From: Blastococcus sp. CT_GayMR16
GTDB taxonomy: Bacteria > Actinomycetota > Actinomycetes > Mycobacteriales > Geodermatophilaceae
DNA length: 64,000 nucleotides
NCBI RefSeq assembly: GCF_004570875.1
Contig: NZ_SPQK01000004.1
Span: 186,001-250,000 of the forward strand
Direction: 5' to 3'
Shown: positions 1 through 9,293 of the stretch, piece by piece
Layout: each line of letters begins with the position of its first letter
Numbering within the stretch: the first letter of the stretch is position 1
The notes under the pieces: model-generated
The model's input: only the letters and a program-made list of their open reading frames with translations
What the model was told of the DNA's origin: nothing
Database searches by the model: none
Program-made: the position numbers and the translations under genes

Positions 1-2
1 TC

Positions 3-515
3 TACGAGGACTCCGGACGCCCCGTCACGGTGATCGGCTGGAGCCTGGGCGGGATCTTCGCCCGCGACCTGGCGCGCAGCGTCCCCGAGTCCGTACGCCA
101 GGTGGTCACCCTGGGCAGCCCGTTCCGCCTGGCGCGCAACAGCCAGAGCCGGGCCACCAAGGTGTTCGACCGGTTCTCCCACCTGCACGTGGAGCACCGC
201 ACCCTGCCGCTGGAGTCGGAGAACATCCCGCTGACGGTGCCGGCGACGTCGATCTACTCGCACTACGACGGGATCGTGCACTGGCAGACCTGCCTGGACA
301 CGCCCGGCGAGCGCTGCGAGAACATCGCCGTCATGGCCAGCCACCTGGGCCTGGGCCACCACCCGGCCTCGATCTGGGCGGTCGCCGACCGGCTGGCCCA
401 GCCCGAGGGCACGTGGAAGCCGTTCAAGGCTCCGCTGTTCCTGCGGCCGGCGTTCCCGAAGCCCGCACACCCGGCCCCGGCCGGCCCGCTCGCCGCCGAG
501 ACCTCTGCCGCCTGA
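3..515 (+). CDS. alpha/beta hydrolase, lipase-like (5'-truncated by window edge)
   Basis: C-terminal part (170 residues visible) of an alpha/beta-fold hydrolase. The reading frame is open from the first bases, so the gene starts before the window. The segment VIGWSLGG is a classic nucleophile elbow (G-x-S-x-G), with the serine as nucleophile. A later segment with SIYSHYDGIVHW fits the acid-residue region, and SHLGLGHHP fits the catalytic-histidine loop of triacylglycerol-lipase/esterase-type proteins. The C-terminal about 30 residues are Pro/Ala-rich and look disordered. The GTG near base 30 lies inside the conserved core, so it is not a start. Substrate is unknown; membrane or lipid esters are possible by family. 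Confidence 0.8.
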   Translation, partial: YEDSGRPVTVIGWSLGGIFARDLARSVPESVRQVVTLGSPFRLARNSQSRATKVFDRFSHLHVEHRTLPLESENIPLTVPATSIYSHYDGIVHWQTCLDTPGERCENIAVMASHLGLGHHPASIWAVADRLAQPEGTWKPFKAPLFLRPAFPKPAHPAPAGPLAAETSAA

Positions 516-659
516 ACTCGCGCGGCCCGTCGGATCCCGGTCGGCCGAGGGTGCAACGGTTCCGGCATGCCGGATCGTTGCAGTCGATCTAGTGTCGTAG
601 GCCTCAGTTGCCCCGGACCCCGGTGACGTCGTCAGGTCACGCGCGTCCGGGAGGTTGCC

Positions 660-932
660 ATGAGCGCACCGGAGCGCCCCGAGCCTTCGGACCCGGCGAG
701 GTCGGCCACGCCGGGACCGCTCCCGGACGGCTGGGAGAGCATCTACGGATGGCTGGTGGCGCTGACCCCCACGACAACGGCCGCTGAGGCGCTCACCGCC
801 GAGGTCTGTCGCCGACTGGCCTCCGGACCGCCACCGTGGTTGGCCGGCCGGCCGGCGTCGAAGCAGCATCAGTTCTTCGCCGTCCAGGTCGTCCTCGAGG
901 CGCGGGGAGTGCTCGCCGGCCGCCCCCGCTGA
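660..932 (+). CDS. small hypothetical protein, weakly like a sigma-factor helical region
   Basis: A 90-residue protein starting at ATG 660 behind a good Shine-Dalgarno (GGGAGG, about 7 bases upstream). The first about 25 residues are Pro-rich. The rest is helical, with a Y-x-W-L-x-x-L-T...A-E-x-L-T-x-E-V-x-R-R pattern that recalls region 2 of ECF sigma factors, but there is no region 4, so it cannot act as a complete sigma factor. It stands alone between a hydrolase and a tRNA facing the other way. A strong hairpin follows the stop codon. Function unknown; the sigma resemblance is inference from pattern only. Confidence 0.6.
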   Translation: MSAPERPEPSDPARSATPGPLPDGWESIYGWLVALTPTTTAAEALTAEVCRRLASGPPPWLAGRPASKQHQFFAVQVVLEARGVLAGRPR

Positions 933-933
933 C

Positions 934-982
934 TGTCGGGTCGTCGTCCCCTCGGGACCACTGAGACGACGACCGGCCGACA
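934..982. terminator. bidirectional hairpin terminator
   Basis: Inverted repeat TGTCGG/GTCGTCGTC (934-948) against GACGACGAC/CCGACA (965-982), with a small bulge. It sits just after the stop codon of the 660-932 gene and before the 3' end of the oppositely transcribed tRNA-Val. There is no clear U-tract, as is usual for high-GC actinobacterial terminators. Confidence 0.6.
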
Positions 983-1002
983 CTCGAGGACGACGACCAC
1001 GG

Positions 1003-1074
1003 TGGGCGCGGCAGGGTTCGAACCTGCGACCGCTCGCTTGTAAGGCGAGAGCTCTACCGCTGAGCTACGCGCCC
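1003..1074 (-). tRNA. tRNA-Val (anticodon UAC)
   Basis: On the minus strand the 72-nt sequence folds as a standard cloverleaf. The acceptor stem GGGCGCG pairs with CGCGCCC, the D-arm contains AGCTCAGCGGTAGAGC, the anticodon stem-loop is CTCGC-CTTACAA-GCGAG with anticodon TAC, and the T-arm is GCAGG-TTCGAAC-CCTGC. The discriminator base is A. No CCA is encoded. Confidence 0.97.
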
Positions 1075-1117
1075 GGCGCGCCCAGGGTAGGTGCCCCGGG
1101 CGGCGGATCCAGCCTGG

Positions 1118-1591
1118 TTACGCGGCTGCCTCGTCGGTCAGGTTCTCGACTGCCTGCTTCCATCCGGACTGCTCGCGCACGTCGCCGGGCGAGTTGACCT
1201 CGGCGAACGCGACCTTCCCCTCGGCGTCGACGAGGAACGTGGCGCGCAGGGCCATGCCGGCCTTCTCGTTGAAGGCGCCGTAGGCCTGGGCGGTCACCCC
1301 GTGCGGCCAGAAGTCCGAGAGCAGCGGGAAGTCGAAGCCCTCCTTCTCGCGGAAGGCCTTGAGGCTGAACGTCGGGTCGGTGCTGACGGCGAGCACGGTC
1401 ACCCCGGCGTCGGTGTAGACCGACAGCTCGTCGCGGAGCTGGCACAGCTCGCCGGTGCACAGACCGGAGAAGGCGAAGGGGTAGAAGACCAGCAGCACGG
1501 GGGTGCCCCGCAGGTCGGCGAGGGACACGACCTGCTTGTCCTGGTCGGAGAGCGAGAAGTCGGGAGCGGCGTCGCCGACGGAGAGCGTCAT
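1118..1591 (-). CDS. AhpE-like peroxiredoxin
   Basis: A 157-residue thioredoxin-fold peroxidase that would reduce hydrogen peroxide and organic hydroperoxides in the cytosol. The active-site segment FYPFAFSGLCTGELCQLRDE carries the peroxidatic Cys45 in the AhpE-type context (FYPxAFxGxCxGEL). A second cysteine five residues later (Cys50) could act as a resolving residue; mycobacterial AhpE lacks it. The protein ends shortly after the core fold with no C-terminal Cys extension, as in 1-Cys enzymes. In actinobacteria, AhpE next to a DUF3052 gene and aceE is a common arrangement, seen here with 15 bases separating it from DUF3052, so the two are probably co-transcribed. Confidence 0.88.
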   Translation of the reverse strand: MTLSVGDAAPDFSLSDQDKQVVSLADLRGTPVLLVFYPFAFSGLCTGELCQLRDELSVYTDAGVTVLAVSTDPTFSLKAFREKEGFDFPLLSDFWPHGVTAQAYGAFNEKAGMALRATFLVDAEGKVAFAEVNSPGDVREQSGWKQAVENLTDEAAA

Positions 1592-1606
1592 GTCCCCGAT
1601 CGTGCC

Positions 1607-2026
1607 TCAGCGGCGGGTGCGCGCCGCCTTGGGGGTCACCAGGCGGATGCCCGACCAGTCCTTGGCCGCCGAGATGCTGCTGGTCTGCGAGAGCCCCGCG
1701 GTGGGAGCGGCCTCGGTGACGTCGCCGGGCTCGACGTGGCCCGGGCGCCCCGACTTGGGCACCAGCAGCCAGACGACACCCTCGTCGGCCAGCGACGCGA
1801 TGGCGTCCACGAGGGCGTCGACCAGATCGCCGTCGTCCTCACGCCACCAGAGGATGACGACGTCGGCGACCTCATCGGTGTCCTCGTCGACCATCTCGCC
1901 ACCCGAGAGATCGATGATGGCGTCGCGCAGGTCCTCGTCGGCATCCTCGTCCCAGCCGAGCTCCTGCACGACCATGCCCGGCTTGATGCCCAGCCGGGCC
2001 GCCATGCCGGCGCTGTCGACGCTCAT
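1607..2026 (-). CDS. DUF3052 family protein
   Basis: A 139-residue acidic protein of the actinobacteria-restricted DUF3052 family. Features typical of the family are an N-terminal RLGIKPGMVVQELGW stretch, a very acidic middle (DEDADEDLRD), a hydrophobic VVILWWREDDGDLVD strand-helix segment, and a WLLVPKSGRPGHVEPGD segment. Its biochemical function is not established. It lies upstream of the peroxiredoxin on the same strand and is divergent from aceE, with which it is commonly neighboured in actinobacteria. The RBS before ATG 2026 is GGAGCAGCAGGG-like on the minus strand. Confidence 0.88.
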   Translation of the reverse strand: MSVDSAGMAARLGIKPGMVVQELGWDEDADEDLRDAIIDLSGGEMVDEDTDEVADVVILWWREDDGDLVDALVDAIASLADEGVVWLLVPKSGRPGHVEPGDVTEAAPTAGLSQTSSISAAKDWSGIRLVTPKAARTRR

Positions 2027-2432
2027 CCCTGCTGCTCCTCCATGGGTGACTGTGCTGACTGATAGTGGGGTGGATGCTGCCTTGTCCGGGCGTCCGACGC
2101 GCGCGGAGGCGTCACGGACGTCCGCTGACGTGGCCTGGGACGGGTGGACTGCATCGGCTGCTGATGACGGACACGACCAGCGGGAGGGAGACCCGCACCC
2201 CGGTCATGTCACCCCTCTCGCCTCGCTGCGACCGCCGCCCAGCGGCGGCCGTCCCGGTACGGAACCCGTCACACCGAGCCACCGCTGGCGGAAGCGTAGG
2301 GCATGGCGCGCGTGACGCAAGCGCGCAGGAGCAGGGCATTCGGCCGGCGAGCCCCGCGCGAGACCAATGACTCCCCGCACAACACGGCAGGCCCACGTGA
2401 CGTCGGTTACCCGGAGGGGAGACGATGGGGGC
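2027..2432. promoter_or_regulatory. divergent intergenic region between DUF3052 and aceE
   Basis: About 400 bases without a supported gene; it must hold both divergent promoters. Open frames here on either strand are extensions or shadows with no family resemblance. I see no convincing -35/-10 pair or operator palindrome. A purine-rich GGAGGGGA lies 13 bases upstream of the chosen aceE start. Confidence 0.4.
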
Positions 2433-5261
2433 ATGAGCGCACCGCAGCAGAAGGACGGCGATCCCGTCCAGGAGTCCGGCGCCCCCCGCGCGGTCATCAC
2501 CGACGGGCTGCCCAGCCAGCTCCCCGACATCGATCCGGACGAGACCCAGGAGTGGCTCGACTCGCTCGACGCGGTCGTCGGGCACGCGGGCCGTGACCGT
2601 GCCCGCTATCTGATGCTCCGGCTGCTCGAGCGCAGCCGTGAGCAGCAGGTCGGCGTGCCGTCGCTGCGCAGCACCGACTACATCAACACCATCCCGCCCC
2701 AGCGCGAGCCGTGGTTCCCCGGCAACGAGGACGTCGAGCGCCGCATCCGCGCCTACATCCGCTGGAACGCCGCGATCATGGTCCACCGCGCCCAGCGGCC
2801 CGGGATCGCCGTCGGCGGGCACATCTCCTCCTACGCGAGCTCGGCTTCCCTCTACGAGGTCGGCTTCAACCACTTCTTCCGCGGCAAGGACCACCCCGGC
2901 GGCGGCGACCAGATCTGGTTCCAGGGCCACGCCTCCCCCGGCATCTACGCGCGCGCCTACCTCGAGGGCCGGCTGACCGAGAACCAGCTCGACGGCTTCC
3001 GCCAGGAGGTCAGCCACCCCGGCGGCGGCCTGTCGTCCTACCCCCACCCGCGGCTGATGCCGGAGTTCTGGGAGTTCCCGACCGTCTCGATGGGCCTGGG
3101 TCCCCTCAACGCGATCTACCAGGCGCGGTTCAACCGCTACCTGCACGGCCGCGGCATCAAGGACACCTCCGACCAGCACGTGTGGGCCTTCCTCGGCGAC
3201 GGCGAGATGGACGAGCCGGAGTCGCTCGGCGCCATCGGCCTGGCCGCCCGGGAGGAACTGGACAACCTCACGTTCGTCGTCAACTGCAACCTGCAGCGCC
3301 TCGACGGCCCGGTACGCGGCAACGGCAAGATCATCCAGGAGCTGGAGTCCTTCTTCCGCGGCGCCGGCTGGAACGTCATCAAGGTGATCTGGGGCCGCGA
3401 GTGGGACGCGCTGCTGGCCGCCGACCGCGACGGCGCCCTGGTCAACCTGATGAACCAGACGCCGGACGGTGACTACCAGACCTACAAGGCCGAGGACGGC
3501 GCCTTCGTCCGCGAGCACTTCTTCGGCCGTGACCCGCGCACCCGCAAGCTCGTCGAGGGCATGAGCGACAAGGAGATCTGGAACCTCTCCCGCGGCGGCC
3601 ACGACTACCGGAAGATGTACGCGGCCTACAAAGCAGCGATGGAGCACAAGGGCCAGCCCACGGTCATCCTCGCCAAGACCATCAAGGGCTGGACGCTGGG
3701 CAGCCACTTCGAGGGCCGCAACTCCACGCACCAGATGAAGAAGCTGACCGCCGAGGACCTCGCCGGGTTCCGCGACCGGCTTTACCTGGACATCCCCGAC
3801 GAGGCGCTCGACAAGACGCTGCCGCCCTACTACAAGCCGGAGCCCGGCTCCGACGAGCTCGAGTACATGCTCGAGCGGCGCCGGCAGCTCGGTGGCGCCG
3901 TCCCGCGCCGGCGGTCGGAGTTCAAGCAGCTCAAGGCGCCGGAGGAGAAGGCGCTCGACATCCTCAAGAAGGGGTCGGGCAAGCAGGAGGTGGCGACGAC
4001 GATGGCGTTCGTCCGCCTGCTGAAGGAGCTGCTGAAGGACAAGGAGCTCGGTCCGCGCTTCGTGCCGATCATCCCCGACGAGGCGCGCACGTTCGGCCTG
4101 GACGCCCTGTTCTCCTCGCACAAGATCTACAACCCGGCGGGGCAGCGGTACACCTCGGTCGACCGCGAACTGATGCTGGCGTACAAGGAATCCGAGTCGG
4201 GCGTGATCCTGCACGAGGGCATCAACGAGGCCGGCTCCACGGCGTCGTTCACCGCCGTCGGCAGCTCCTACGCCACGCACGGCGAGCCGATGATCCCGAT
4301 CTACATCTTCTACTCGATGTTCGGGTTCCAGCGGACCGGCGACGGCTTCTGGGCCGCCGCAGACCAGATGGCCCGCGGCTTCGTCCTCGGCGCCACTGCC
4401 GGTCGGACGACGCTGAACGGCGAGGGCCTCCAGCACGAGGACGGCCATTCGCTGCTCCTCGCGCACACCAACCCCGCGGTGGTGTCCTACGACCCGGCGT
4501 TCTCCTACGAGGTCGCCCACATCACCAAGGACGCGCTGCTCCGAATGTACGGCGAGGACCCGGGCGGCCCGCTGGGCGGGAGCCGCTCGGCCGACGTCAT
4601 GTACTACCTGACCGTCTACAACGAGCCGATCAGCCAGCCGGCCGAACCGGAGGACCTCGACGTCCAGGGCCTGCTCGCCGGCATGTACCGGTACGCCGAG
4701 GGGCCGCAGCTGGACGGTCCGGACGGCGGGGCGGGTGGGGGCATCAAGGCGCAGGTGCTCGCCTCGGGCGTCGCCCTGCCGTGGGCCATGCGTGCCCAGG
4801 AGCTGCTGGCGAACGACTGGAACGTCTCGGCCGACGTGTGGTCGGTGACCTCGTGGGGCCAATTGCGCCGGCAGGCCGACGAGGTGACCGAGCACAACCT
4901 GCTGCACCCGGAGGAGGAGGCACAGGTTCCCTACGTGACCTCGCGGCTGCAGGACGCGCACGGCCCCGTGATCGCGGTCTCGGACTGGATGCGCGCGGTC
5001 CCCGACCTCATCGCCCCGTACGCACCGCACGGGATGCAGTCGCTCGGCACCGACGGGTTCGGTCTGTCCGACACCCGGCCGGCGCTGCGGCGGCACTTCC
5101 ACGTGGACGCCGAGTCGATCGTCGTCCGCACGCTGGCCTCGCTCGCCGACTGGAACCAGCTCGACCGCGAGGTCGTCCGTCAGGCGGTGGAGAAGTACCA
5201 GATCCGCGACGTGCAGGCCGCACCCGCGGAGGAGCGGTCCGACGAGAGCCCCGCCACCTGA
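2433..5261 (+). CDS. aceE: pyruvate dehydrogenase E1 component, homodimeric type
   Basis: A 942-residue thiamine-diphosphate enzyme that decarboxylates pyruvate and acetylates the E2 lipoyl group, feeding acetyl-CoA to the TCA cycle and to the fatty-acid genes downstream. The length and single-chain architecture match the homodimeric AceE class, not the alpha2beta2 class. The diphosphate/Mg site is visible as [10 protein letters not shown] followed about 26 residues later by the Asn of [10 protein letters not shown]. The N-terminal [18 protein letters not shown] and the later [11 protein letters not shown] segments are AceE signatures. The in-frame frame extends upstream to 2367, but ATG 2433 gives the conserved N-terminus and has a purine-rich region upstream. 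E2 and E3 are not nearby, as is normal in actinobacteria. Confidence 0.97.
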   Translation: MSAPQQKDGDPVQESGAPRAVITDGLPSQLPDIDPDETQEWLDSLDAVVGHAGRDRARYLMLRLLERSREQQVGVPSLRSTDYINTIPPQREPWFPGNEDVERRIRAYIRWNAAIMVHRAQRPGIAVGGHISSYASSASLYEVGFNHFFRGKDHPGGGDQIWFQGHASPGIYARAYLEGRLTENQLDGFRQEVSHPGGGLSSYPHPRLMPEFWEFPTVSMGLGPLNAIYQARFNRYLHGRGIKDTSDQHVWAFLGDGEMDEPESLGAIGLAAREELDNLTFVVNCNLQRLDGPVRGNGKIIQELESFFRGAGWNVIKVIWGREWDALLAADRDGALVNLMNQTPDGDYQTYKAEDGAFVREHFFGRDPRTRKLVEGMSDKEIWNLSRGGHDYRKMYAAYKAAMEHKGQPTVILAKTIKGWTLGSHFEGRNSTHQMKKLTAEDLAGFRDRLYLDIPDEALDKTLPPYYKPEPGSDELEYMLERRRQLGGAVPRRRSEFKQLKAPEEKALDILKKGSGKQEVATTMAFVRLLKELLKDKELGPRFVPIIPDEARTFGLDALFSSHKIYNPAGQRYTSVDRELMLAYKESESGVILHEGINEAGSTASFTAVGSSYATHGEPMIPIYIFYSMFGFQRTGDGFWAAADQMARGFVLGATAGRTTLNGEGLQHEDGHSLLLAHTNPAVVSYDPAFSYEVAHITKDALLRMYGEDPGGPLGGSRSADVMYYLTVYNEPISQPAEPEDLDVQGLLAGMYRYAEGPQLDGPDGGAGGGIKAQVLASGVALPWAMRAQELLANDWNVSADVWSVTSWGQLRRQADEVTEHNLLHPEEEAQVPYVTSRLQDAHGPVIAVSDWMRAVPDLIAPYAPHGMQSLGTDGFGLSDTRPALRRHFHVDAESIVVRTLASLADWNQLDREVVRQAVEKYQIRDVQAAPAEERSDESPAT

Positions 5262-5290
5262 CAAGGGACCCGCGCGACGGTGACCCGGGC

Positions 5291-6226
5291 CTGCGGGTCA
5301 CTGTCGTCGGCGGCGGGGTCGTCGGGCTGACCTGCGCGCTGGAGCTCTCGCGGGCCGGGCATCCGGTCGAGGTGCACACCGCCGACCCGGTCGGGGACAC
5401 GACGTCCGCGGTGGCGGCGGCGCTGTGGTTCCCCTACCGGGCGGCGCCGGTGGACGCCGTCCTCCGCTGGGCGGCGACCTCGCTGGAGGTCTTCGCCGCC
5501 CTCGCGGAGGACCCGGCGAGCGGGGTCGCCCTGCGCCCGGGAACCGTGGTGCACCGCTCGCCCGAGCCCGACCTCTGGTGGTCCCCGGCCGTCCCCGGAC
5601 ACCGGCCGGCGACGGCCGGGGAGCTTCCGCCCGGAGCGACCGCGGGCACTCGGTGCACGCTGCCCGTGGTGGACATGGGCCGGTACCTGCCGTTCCTGCT
5701 CGACACCTGCCGCGCGACCGGCGTGACCGTCGTGCCGGGCGTGGTCGACCGGCTCGCCGACGTGCCCGGGGGCCTCCTCGTGGTCGCCGCCGGCCTGCGG
5801 TCGGGGCCGCTGCTCGACGACGACACCGGCGTCCCGGTGCAGGGGCAGGTCGTCCGGCTGGCCGATCCGGGCCTGACCGGCTGGCTGCTGGACGAGGACA
5901 ACCCGGCCGGGCTGACCTACGTGGTGCCCCGCGGGGACGACGTCGTGGTGGGCGGCACCGCGGTCGAGGGCGCGACCGGCACCCAGCCCGACCCCGTCGT
6001 CGAGGCCGCGCTGCTGGAGCGGGCGTGGGCGCTGGTGCCCGCGCTGCGCGGCGCGCGGGTGCTGTCGCGGGCGGTCGGGCTGCGGCCCGGCCGGCCCACC
6101 GTGCGCCTGGACCGCACGCTGGTGGACGGCCGGCCGGTGATCGCCTGCTACGGGCACGGCGGCGCCGGGGTCACGCTCTCGTGGGGCTGCGCACGGGACG
6201 TCGTCGCGCTGGCCGGAGCCGGCTAG
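5291..6226 (+). CDS. FAD-dependent D-amino-acid oxidase family protein (probable CTG start)
   Basis: An approximately 311-residue DAO-fold flavoenzyme that would oxidatively deaminate a D-amino acid to the 2-oxo acid, with ammonia and peroxide. Visible are the N-terminal dinucleotide-binding motif RVTVVGGGVVGLTCALEL, the AAALWFPYRA segment, VVRLADPG...YVVPRGDDVVVGGT and the C-terminal CYGHGGAGVTLSWG motif that closes over FAD. The frame has no ATG, GTG or TTG near the conserved N-terminus. CTG 5291 would give M-RVTVVGG, exactly where DAO proteins begin, so a CTG start is proposed. It begins 30 bases after aceE, with which it may be co-transcribed. Its stop shares the bases CTAG with the convergent gene at 6223. 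Confidence 0.85.
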   Translation: MRVTVVGGGVVGLTCALELSRAGHPVEVHTADPVGDTTSAVAAALWFPYRAAPVDAVLRWAATSLEVFAALAEDPASGVALRPGTVVHRSPEPDLWWSPAVPGHRPATAGELPPGATAGTRCTLPVVDMGRYLPFLLDTCRATGVTVVPGVVDRLADVPGGLLVVAAGLRSGPLLDDDTGVPVQGQVVRLADPGLTGWLLDEDNPAGLTYVVPRGDDVVVGGTAVEGATGTQPDPVVEAALLERAWALVPALRGARVLSRAVGLRPGRPTVRLDRTLVDGRPVIACYGHGGAGVTLSWGCARDVVALAGAG

Positions 6227-6696
6227 CGGTCGGTCGCGGTCTGGACGACGCCTTGCCAGGTCGCCTTGGCCCCGGCGTGCCCGACCCGGACCACCTGCTG
6301 GACGGTGCCGACGACGGCGACGACCGCGAGGACGCCCGCCACGATCGGCAGCCAGCGCGGGCGCCCGCCACCGGACGGCCGGTCGAGGAGCCACAGCCCC
6401 ACGGCGACGGCGAACAGCCCGATGGCCCACGGCAGCATCCCGTCGGCCAGCTCGGCGTGCCGCTCGACGAGCGCGCTCCGCCCGACCGAGTGCTCCAGGC
6501 TCTCCCCGCTCTGGGTGGACAGCGGGACCAGCACCAGCGCGACGCCGGCCAGGAGCGGCGTCACGATCCCGAGGCGGCGGCGGGCGGTCGGCCAGAACGC
6601 GTGCAGCAGCACCAGGAGCGCGGCCAATGGGAGCAGGACCACGGTCGCGTGGACGACGATCGCGTGGGTGGGCAGTCCGAAGACGGTCTCGGGCAC
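6223..6696 (-). CDS. DUF2231-like membrane protein
   Basis: A 157-residue integral membrane protein with four hydrophobic segments (roughly residues 13-34, 43-60, 88-105 and 115-133). The N-terminus MPETVFGLPTHAIVVHATVVLLPLAAL resembles the DUF2231 family (a His-containing first helix, PxHPxxVHxPxxLLP-like). DUF2231 members are proposed heme- or redox-associated membrane proteins, but no function is established here. Convergent with, and overlapping by four bases, the D-amino-acid-oxidase gene. The quoted segment is family-like rather than diagnostic. Confidence 0.7.
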   Translation of the reverse strand: MPETVFGLPTHAIVVHATVVLLPLAALLVLLHAFWPTARRRLGIVTPLLAGVALVLVPLSTQSGESLEHSVGRSALVERHAELADGMLPWAIGLFAVAVGLWLLDRPSGGGRPRWLPIVAGVLAVVAVVGTVQQVVRVGHAGAKATWQGVVQTATDR

Positions 6697-6774
6697 GGGT
6701 TCCTCCGGCTGGCAGTGGCGCGGTCGCCGGACAGTGACGCACGGCTTCCTGGGACGACCCTGTGAATGGCTCCG

Positions 6775-7980
6775 TCAGGCGGCCAGCGCCTGCAGCGCCA
6801 TCAAGGCGTAGAGCGCGACCCCGGCCGGCAGCGGCTCCTCGTCGAAGACCACCAGGTTCGAGTGGTTGCCGGGCGCGGTCCCCGGCTCGAGGCCGGGCGG
6901 GCACGCCCCGAGGAACGCCATCGCGCCGGGCACCCGCTGCAGGACGTAGGAGAAGTCCTCGGCGCCCATCAGCGGCGCCCGCATCGGCACGCTGGCCGGC
7001 TCGCCCAGCATGACGGCGGCCGTCTCCAGTACGCACGCCGCGACCCCGGCGTCGTTCACCGTGACCGGGTAGCCCTCCTCGTGCACGAAGTCGACCTCGA
7101 GCCCGTGGGCCGCGGCGATGTGGGTGGCGACGCGCTCCACCGACGCCACGACGTCGGCGCGGCGTCCGGCCGAGAGCGTGCGGATCGTCCCCTCCATGAG
7201 CACCGAGTCGGGGATGACGTTGTTCGTCGAGCCTGCCTCGATGTGCGCGACGGTCACGACCGCCGGGTCGAACACGTCGACCCTGCGGGTCACCATCGAC
7301 TGGAGCGCCAGGACGATCTCGGCGGCCACCGGGATGGGGTCGGCGGCGGTGTGCGGCATGGAGGCGTGCCCACCCCGGCCGTGGACCGTCATGCGCCACT
7401 GGTCCGCCGCTGCCATCAGCGGCCCGGGCCGGACGTTGATGGTGCCGCTGGCCATGTTCGCGATGCTGTGCAGCGCGAAGGCACCGCTGACCGGCGCCTC
7501 CGGGACGACGTCCAGCAGCCCCTCCTCGAGCATGTACCGGGCGCCGTGGAAGCCCTCCTCCCCCGGCTGCGCCATGAAGACGACCTGCCCGGCGAGCTCG
7601 TCGCGGCGCTCGGCCAAGAGCCGGGCCGCACCGAGCAGCATCGCCACGTGGGTGTCGTGCCCGCAGGCGTGCATGGCGCCGGGCACCTCCGAGGCGAACG
7701 GCAGGCCGGTGTCCTCGTGCACCGGCAGCGCGTCCATGTCGCCGCGCAGCAGGTAGGTGGGGCCGGGCCGGGCGCCGCGCAGGACCCCGACCACCGAGCT
7801 GGTCGACGTCCCCGTCGTCACCTCGACGGGCAGCTCGGCGAAGGCCTCCAGGACCAGCTCCTGGGTGTGCGGCAGGTGGAGCCCGATCTCCGGGTGCCGG
7901 TGCAGGCGCCGGCGCAGGTCGATCGTCCGGTCGGCGTCGCTGTAGGCGGCGGAGAGCAGATCGGCAGCGCTGGTCGGCAT
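6775..7980 (-). CDS. M20 family amidohydrolase (metal-dependent amino acid amide hydrolase)
   Basis: A 401-residue M20D-type amidohydrolase, a cytosolic zinc/manganese enzyme that cleaves amide bonds of N-acyl amino acids or related conjugates. Motifs in order: RRRLHRHPEIGLHLPHTQ near the N-terminus, LLRGDMDALPVHEDTG, ACGHDTHVAMLLGAARLL and FMAQPGEEGFHGARYMLEEG (the catalytic Glu pair). A lid domain follows, and the C-terminal MGAEDFSYVLQRVPGAMAFLG carries a further metal/substrate His region. ATG 7980 is preferred, with GTGGAGG directly upstream; an in-frame GTG at 7998 is the alternative. Substrate not predictable: hippurate, IAA-amino acid and N-acetyl amino acid hydrolases share these motifs. 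Confidence 0.9.
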   Translation of the reverse strand: MPTSAADLLSAAYSDADRTIDLRRRLHRHPEIGLHLPHTQELVLEAFAELPVEVTTGTSTSSVVGVLRGARPGPTYLLRGDMDALPVHEDTGLPFASEVPGAMHACGHDTHVAMLLGAARLLAERRDELAGQVVFMAQPGEEGFHGARYMLEEGLLDVVPEAPVSGAFALHSIANMASGTINVRPGPLMAAADQWRMTVHGRGGHASMPHTAADPIPVAAEIVLALQSMVTRRVDVFDPAVVTVAHIEAGSTNNVIPDSVLMEGTIRTLSAGRRADVVASVERVATHIAAAHGLEVDFVHEEGYPVTVNDAGVAACVLETAAVMLGEPASVPMRAPLMGAEDFSYVLQRVPGAMAFLGACPPGLEPGTAPGNHSNLVVFDEEPLPAGVALYALMALQALAA

Positions 7981-8005
7981 GCCTCCACTCTGGCCCACGG
8001 GTCAG

Positions 8006-8548
8006 TCAGTCGCGTGCCCAGGCAGGACGCGCGACGTCCAGCTGCCACACCAGCGCCATGCCCGCCTCCTCGACCTGCCGACCGTCCTGCTGCTCGACGA
8101 GCACGCCGTCGGCGCCGCGCAGCAGGAGCAGGCCGGCCGGTACGGCGTCACCCGGCGTGACGCGCGACCGCCACAGCCGTGCGTCCGGACGGCGCAGGTC
8201 GACCCAGCCGTCCTCGACGCGATGGACCCCATACGACGGCGGCGCCCCGGGGTCGGCGCTGCGCAGGTAGCACTGCAGCGCCCGCGCGCCGTCGTCCCCG
8301 GCCACCTCGTCGTGGGTCAGCCCCGAGCCCGCCCGCAGGACACCGACGTCGCCCGCGGCGAGGTCGACGCCGTCGCCCCAGCCGTGATGCAGCGAGCCGG
8401 CGAGGACCACCGCCACGACGTCGACGTCGCGGTGCTCGTGCCGGCCGTACCCGGTGCCCGGCGCCAGCCGGTCGTCGGCGATGCGCAGCAGGGGGCCGAG
8501 CGAGCCGTCGGTGGGCGCCAGCACGATGCGCTGCTCGAGCCCACTCAC
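8006..8548 (-). CDS. pirin family protein (cupin)
   Basis: A 180-residue cupin of the pirin/YhaK kind. The N-terminal cupin has the metal-binding pattern RHEHRDVDVVAVVLAGSLHH, then GDVGVLRAGSGLTHDE, which is the typical pirin second motif. These proteins bind one Fe or Ni, and some show quercetin 2,3-dioxygenase activity; others act as redox-sensing cofactors. The GTG start at 8548 overlaps the stop of the PAP2 phosphatase by four bases (GTGA), so the two are translationally coupled. The C-terminal half (VPAGLLLLRGADGVLVEQQDG) fits the second cupin barrel of short pirins. Confidence 0.85.
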   Translation of the reverse strand: MSGLEQRIVLAPTDGSLGPLLRIADDRLAPGTGYGRHEHRDVDVVAVVLAGSLHHGWGDGVDLAAGDVGVLRAGSGLTHDEVAGDDGARALQCYLRSADPGAPPSYGVHRVEDGWVDLRRPDARLWRSRVTPGDAVPAGLLLLRGADGVLVEQQDGRQVEEAGMALVWQLDVARPAWARD

Positions 8549-9249
8549 GACGTCGGCCGCAGCGAGGCCCGGCCCTCGGCGAGGGCACCGAAGACCAGGG
8601 CGGTCAGCAGCGACCAGCCGACGCCGAACGCCCAGCCGCCGACGACGTCGGACAGGAAGTGGACGCCGAGCCACATGCGCGTCAGGCCGACCAGCAGGAC
8701 CAGTGCGATGCCCCCGGCGAGCGCCCACCGCCGCGGGCGGGCCGCGAGCAGCGGCCACGCGAGGATCAGGCCCACGGTCACGAGCGTGGCGATGCCCGAC
8801 GCGTGGCCACTCGGGTAGCTCAGGGAGTCCAGCCGCGCGCCGCCCTCGGAGAAGTCGGGACGCACGCGCCCGAAGTACTCCTTCAGCAGCGACGTCACCG
8901 GGCCGACGAGGACCACCGCCGTGGCCAGCCATGCCGACGTCCACCAGAGCCGCCGGCGCAGGAGCAGGACGAGCACCGGGAGGAAGACGACGGCGCGGAA
9001 CCACGACGTCCCGGGAGCCGTGAGGACCTCCAGCAGGACGTGCAGGGCCGCCGCGCTGTCGTCGCCCACGTACAGCGCCTCACTGACGGCGGCGTCCAGG
9101 CGCAGCTGCGGGCCGAAGTCCGCGCGCACCCCCGCGCCGAGCAGTGCCAGCACCACCAGGCAGACGGCGGTGCTGACGACGGCGGCGGGGACCGCCCGCA
9201 CCGCACGCGTACGGGTGAGCGCGGCATTGCCGTCCGGGGGAACGTTCAC
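8545..9249 (-). CDS. PAP2 family phosphatase, membrane-bound
   Basis: A 234-residue integral membrane phosphatase with about six transmembrane helices. All three PAP2 motifs are present: KEYFGRVRPDF (K-x6-RP), SYPSGHASG (PSGH) and TRMWLGVHFLSDVVGG (R-x5-H-x3-D, with Thr in place of the usual Ser before the Arg). Such enzymes dephosphorylate lipid phosphates (phosphatidic acid, undecaprenyl diphosphate, phosphatidylglycerophosphate) at the outer membrane face. It heads a two-gene unit with the pirin. The start at 9249 is 44 bases from the divergent fasR gene. Confidence 0.9.
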   Translation of the reverse strand: MNVPPDGNAALTRTRAVRAVPAAVVSTAVCLVVLALLGAGVRADFGPQLRLDAAVSEALYVGDDSAAALHVLLEVLTAPGTSWFRAVVFLPVLVLLLRRRLWWTSAWLATAVVLVGPVTSLLKEYFGRVRPDFSEGGARLDSLSYPSGHASGIATLVTVGLILAWPLLAARPRRWALAGGIALVLLVGLTRMWLGVHFLSDVVGGWAFGVGWSLLTALVFGALAEGRASLRPTS

Positions 9250-9293
9250 CGCTCCACTCTCCCCGACCGCGATCCGCGTGACACGCTGGCGAG

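Noticed and set aside
2112-5264. 1050-codon open frame antisense to aceE
   Set aside because: High-GC shadow: no RBS, no family motifs, and aceE on the other strand is complete and conserved.
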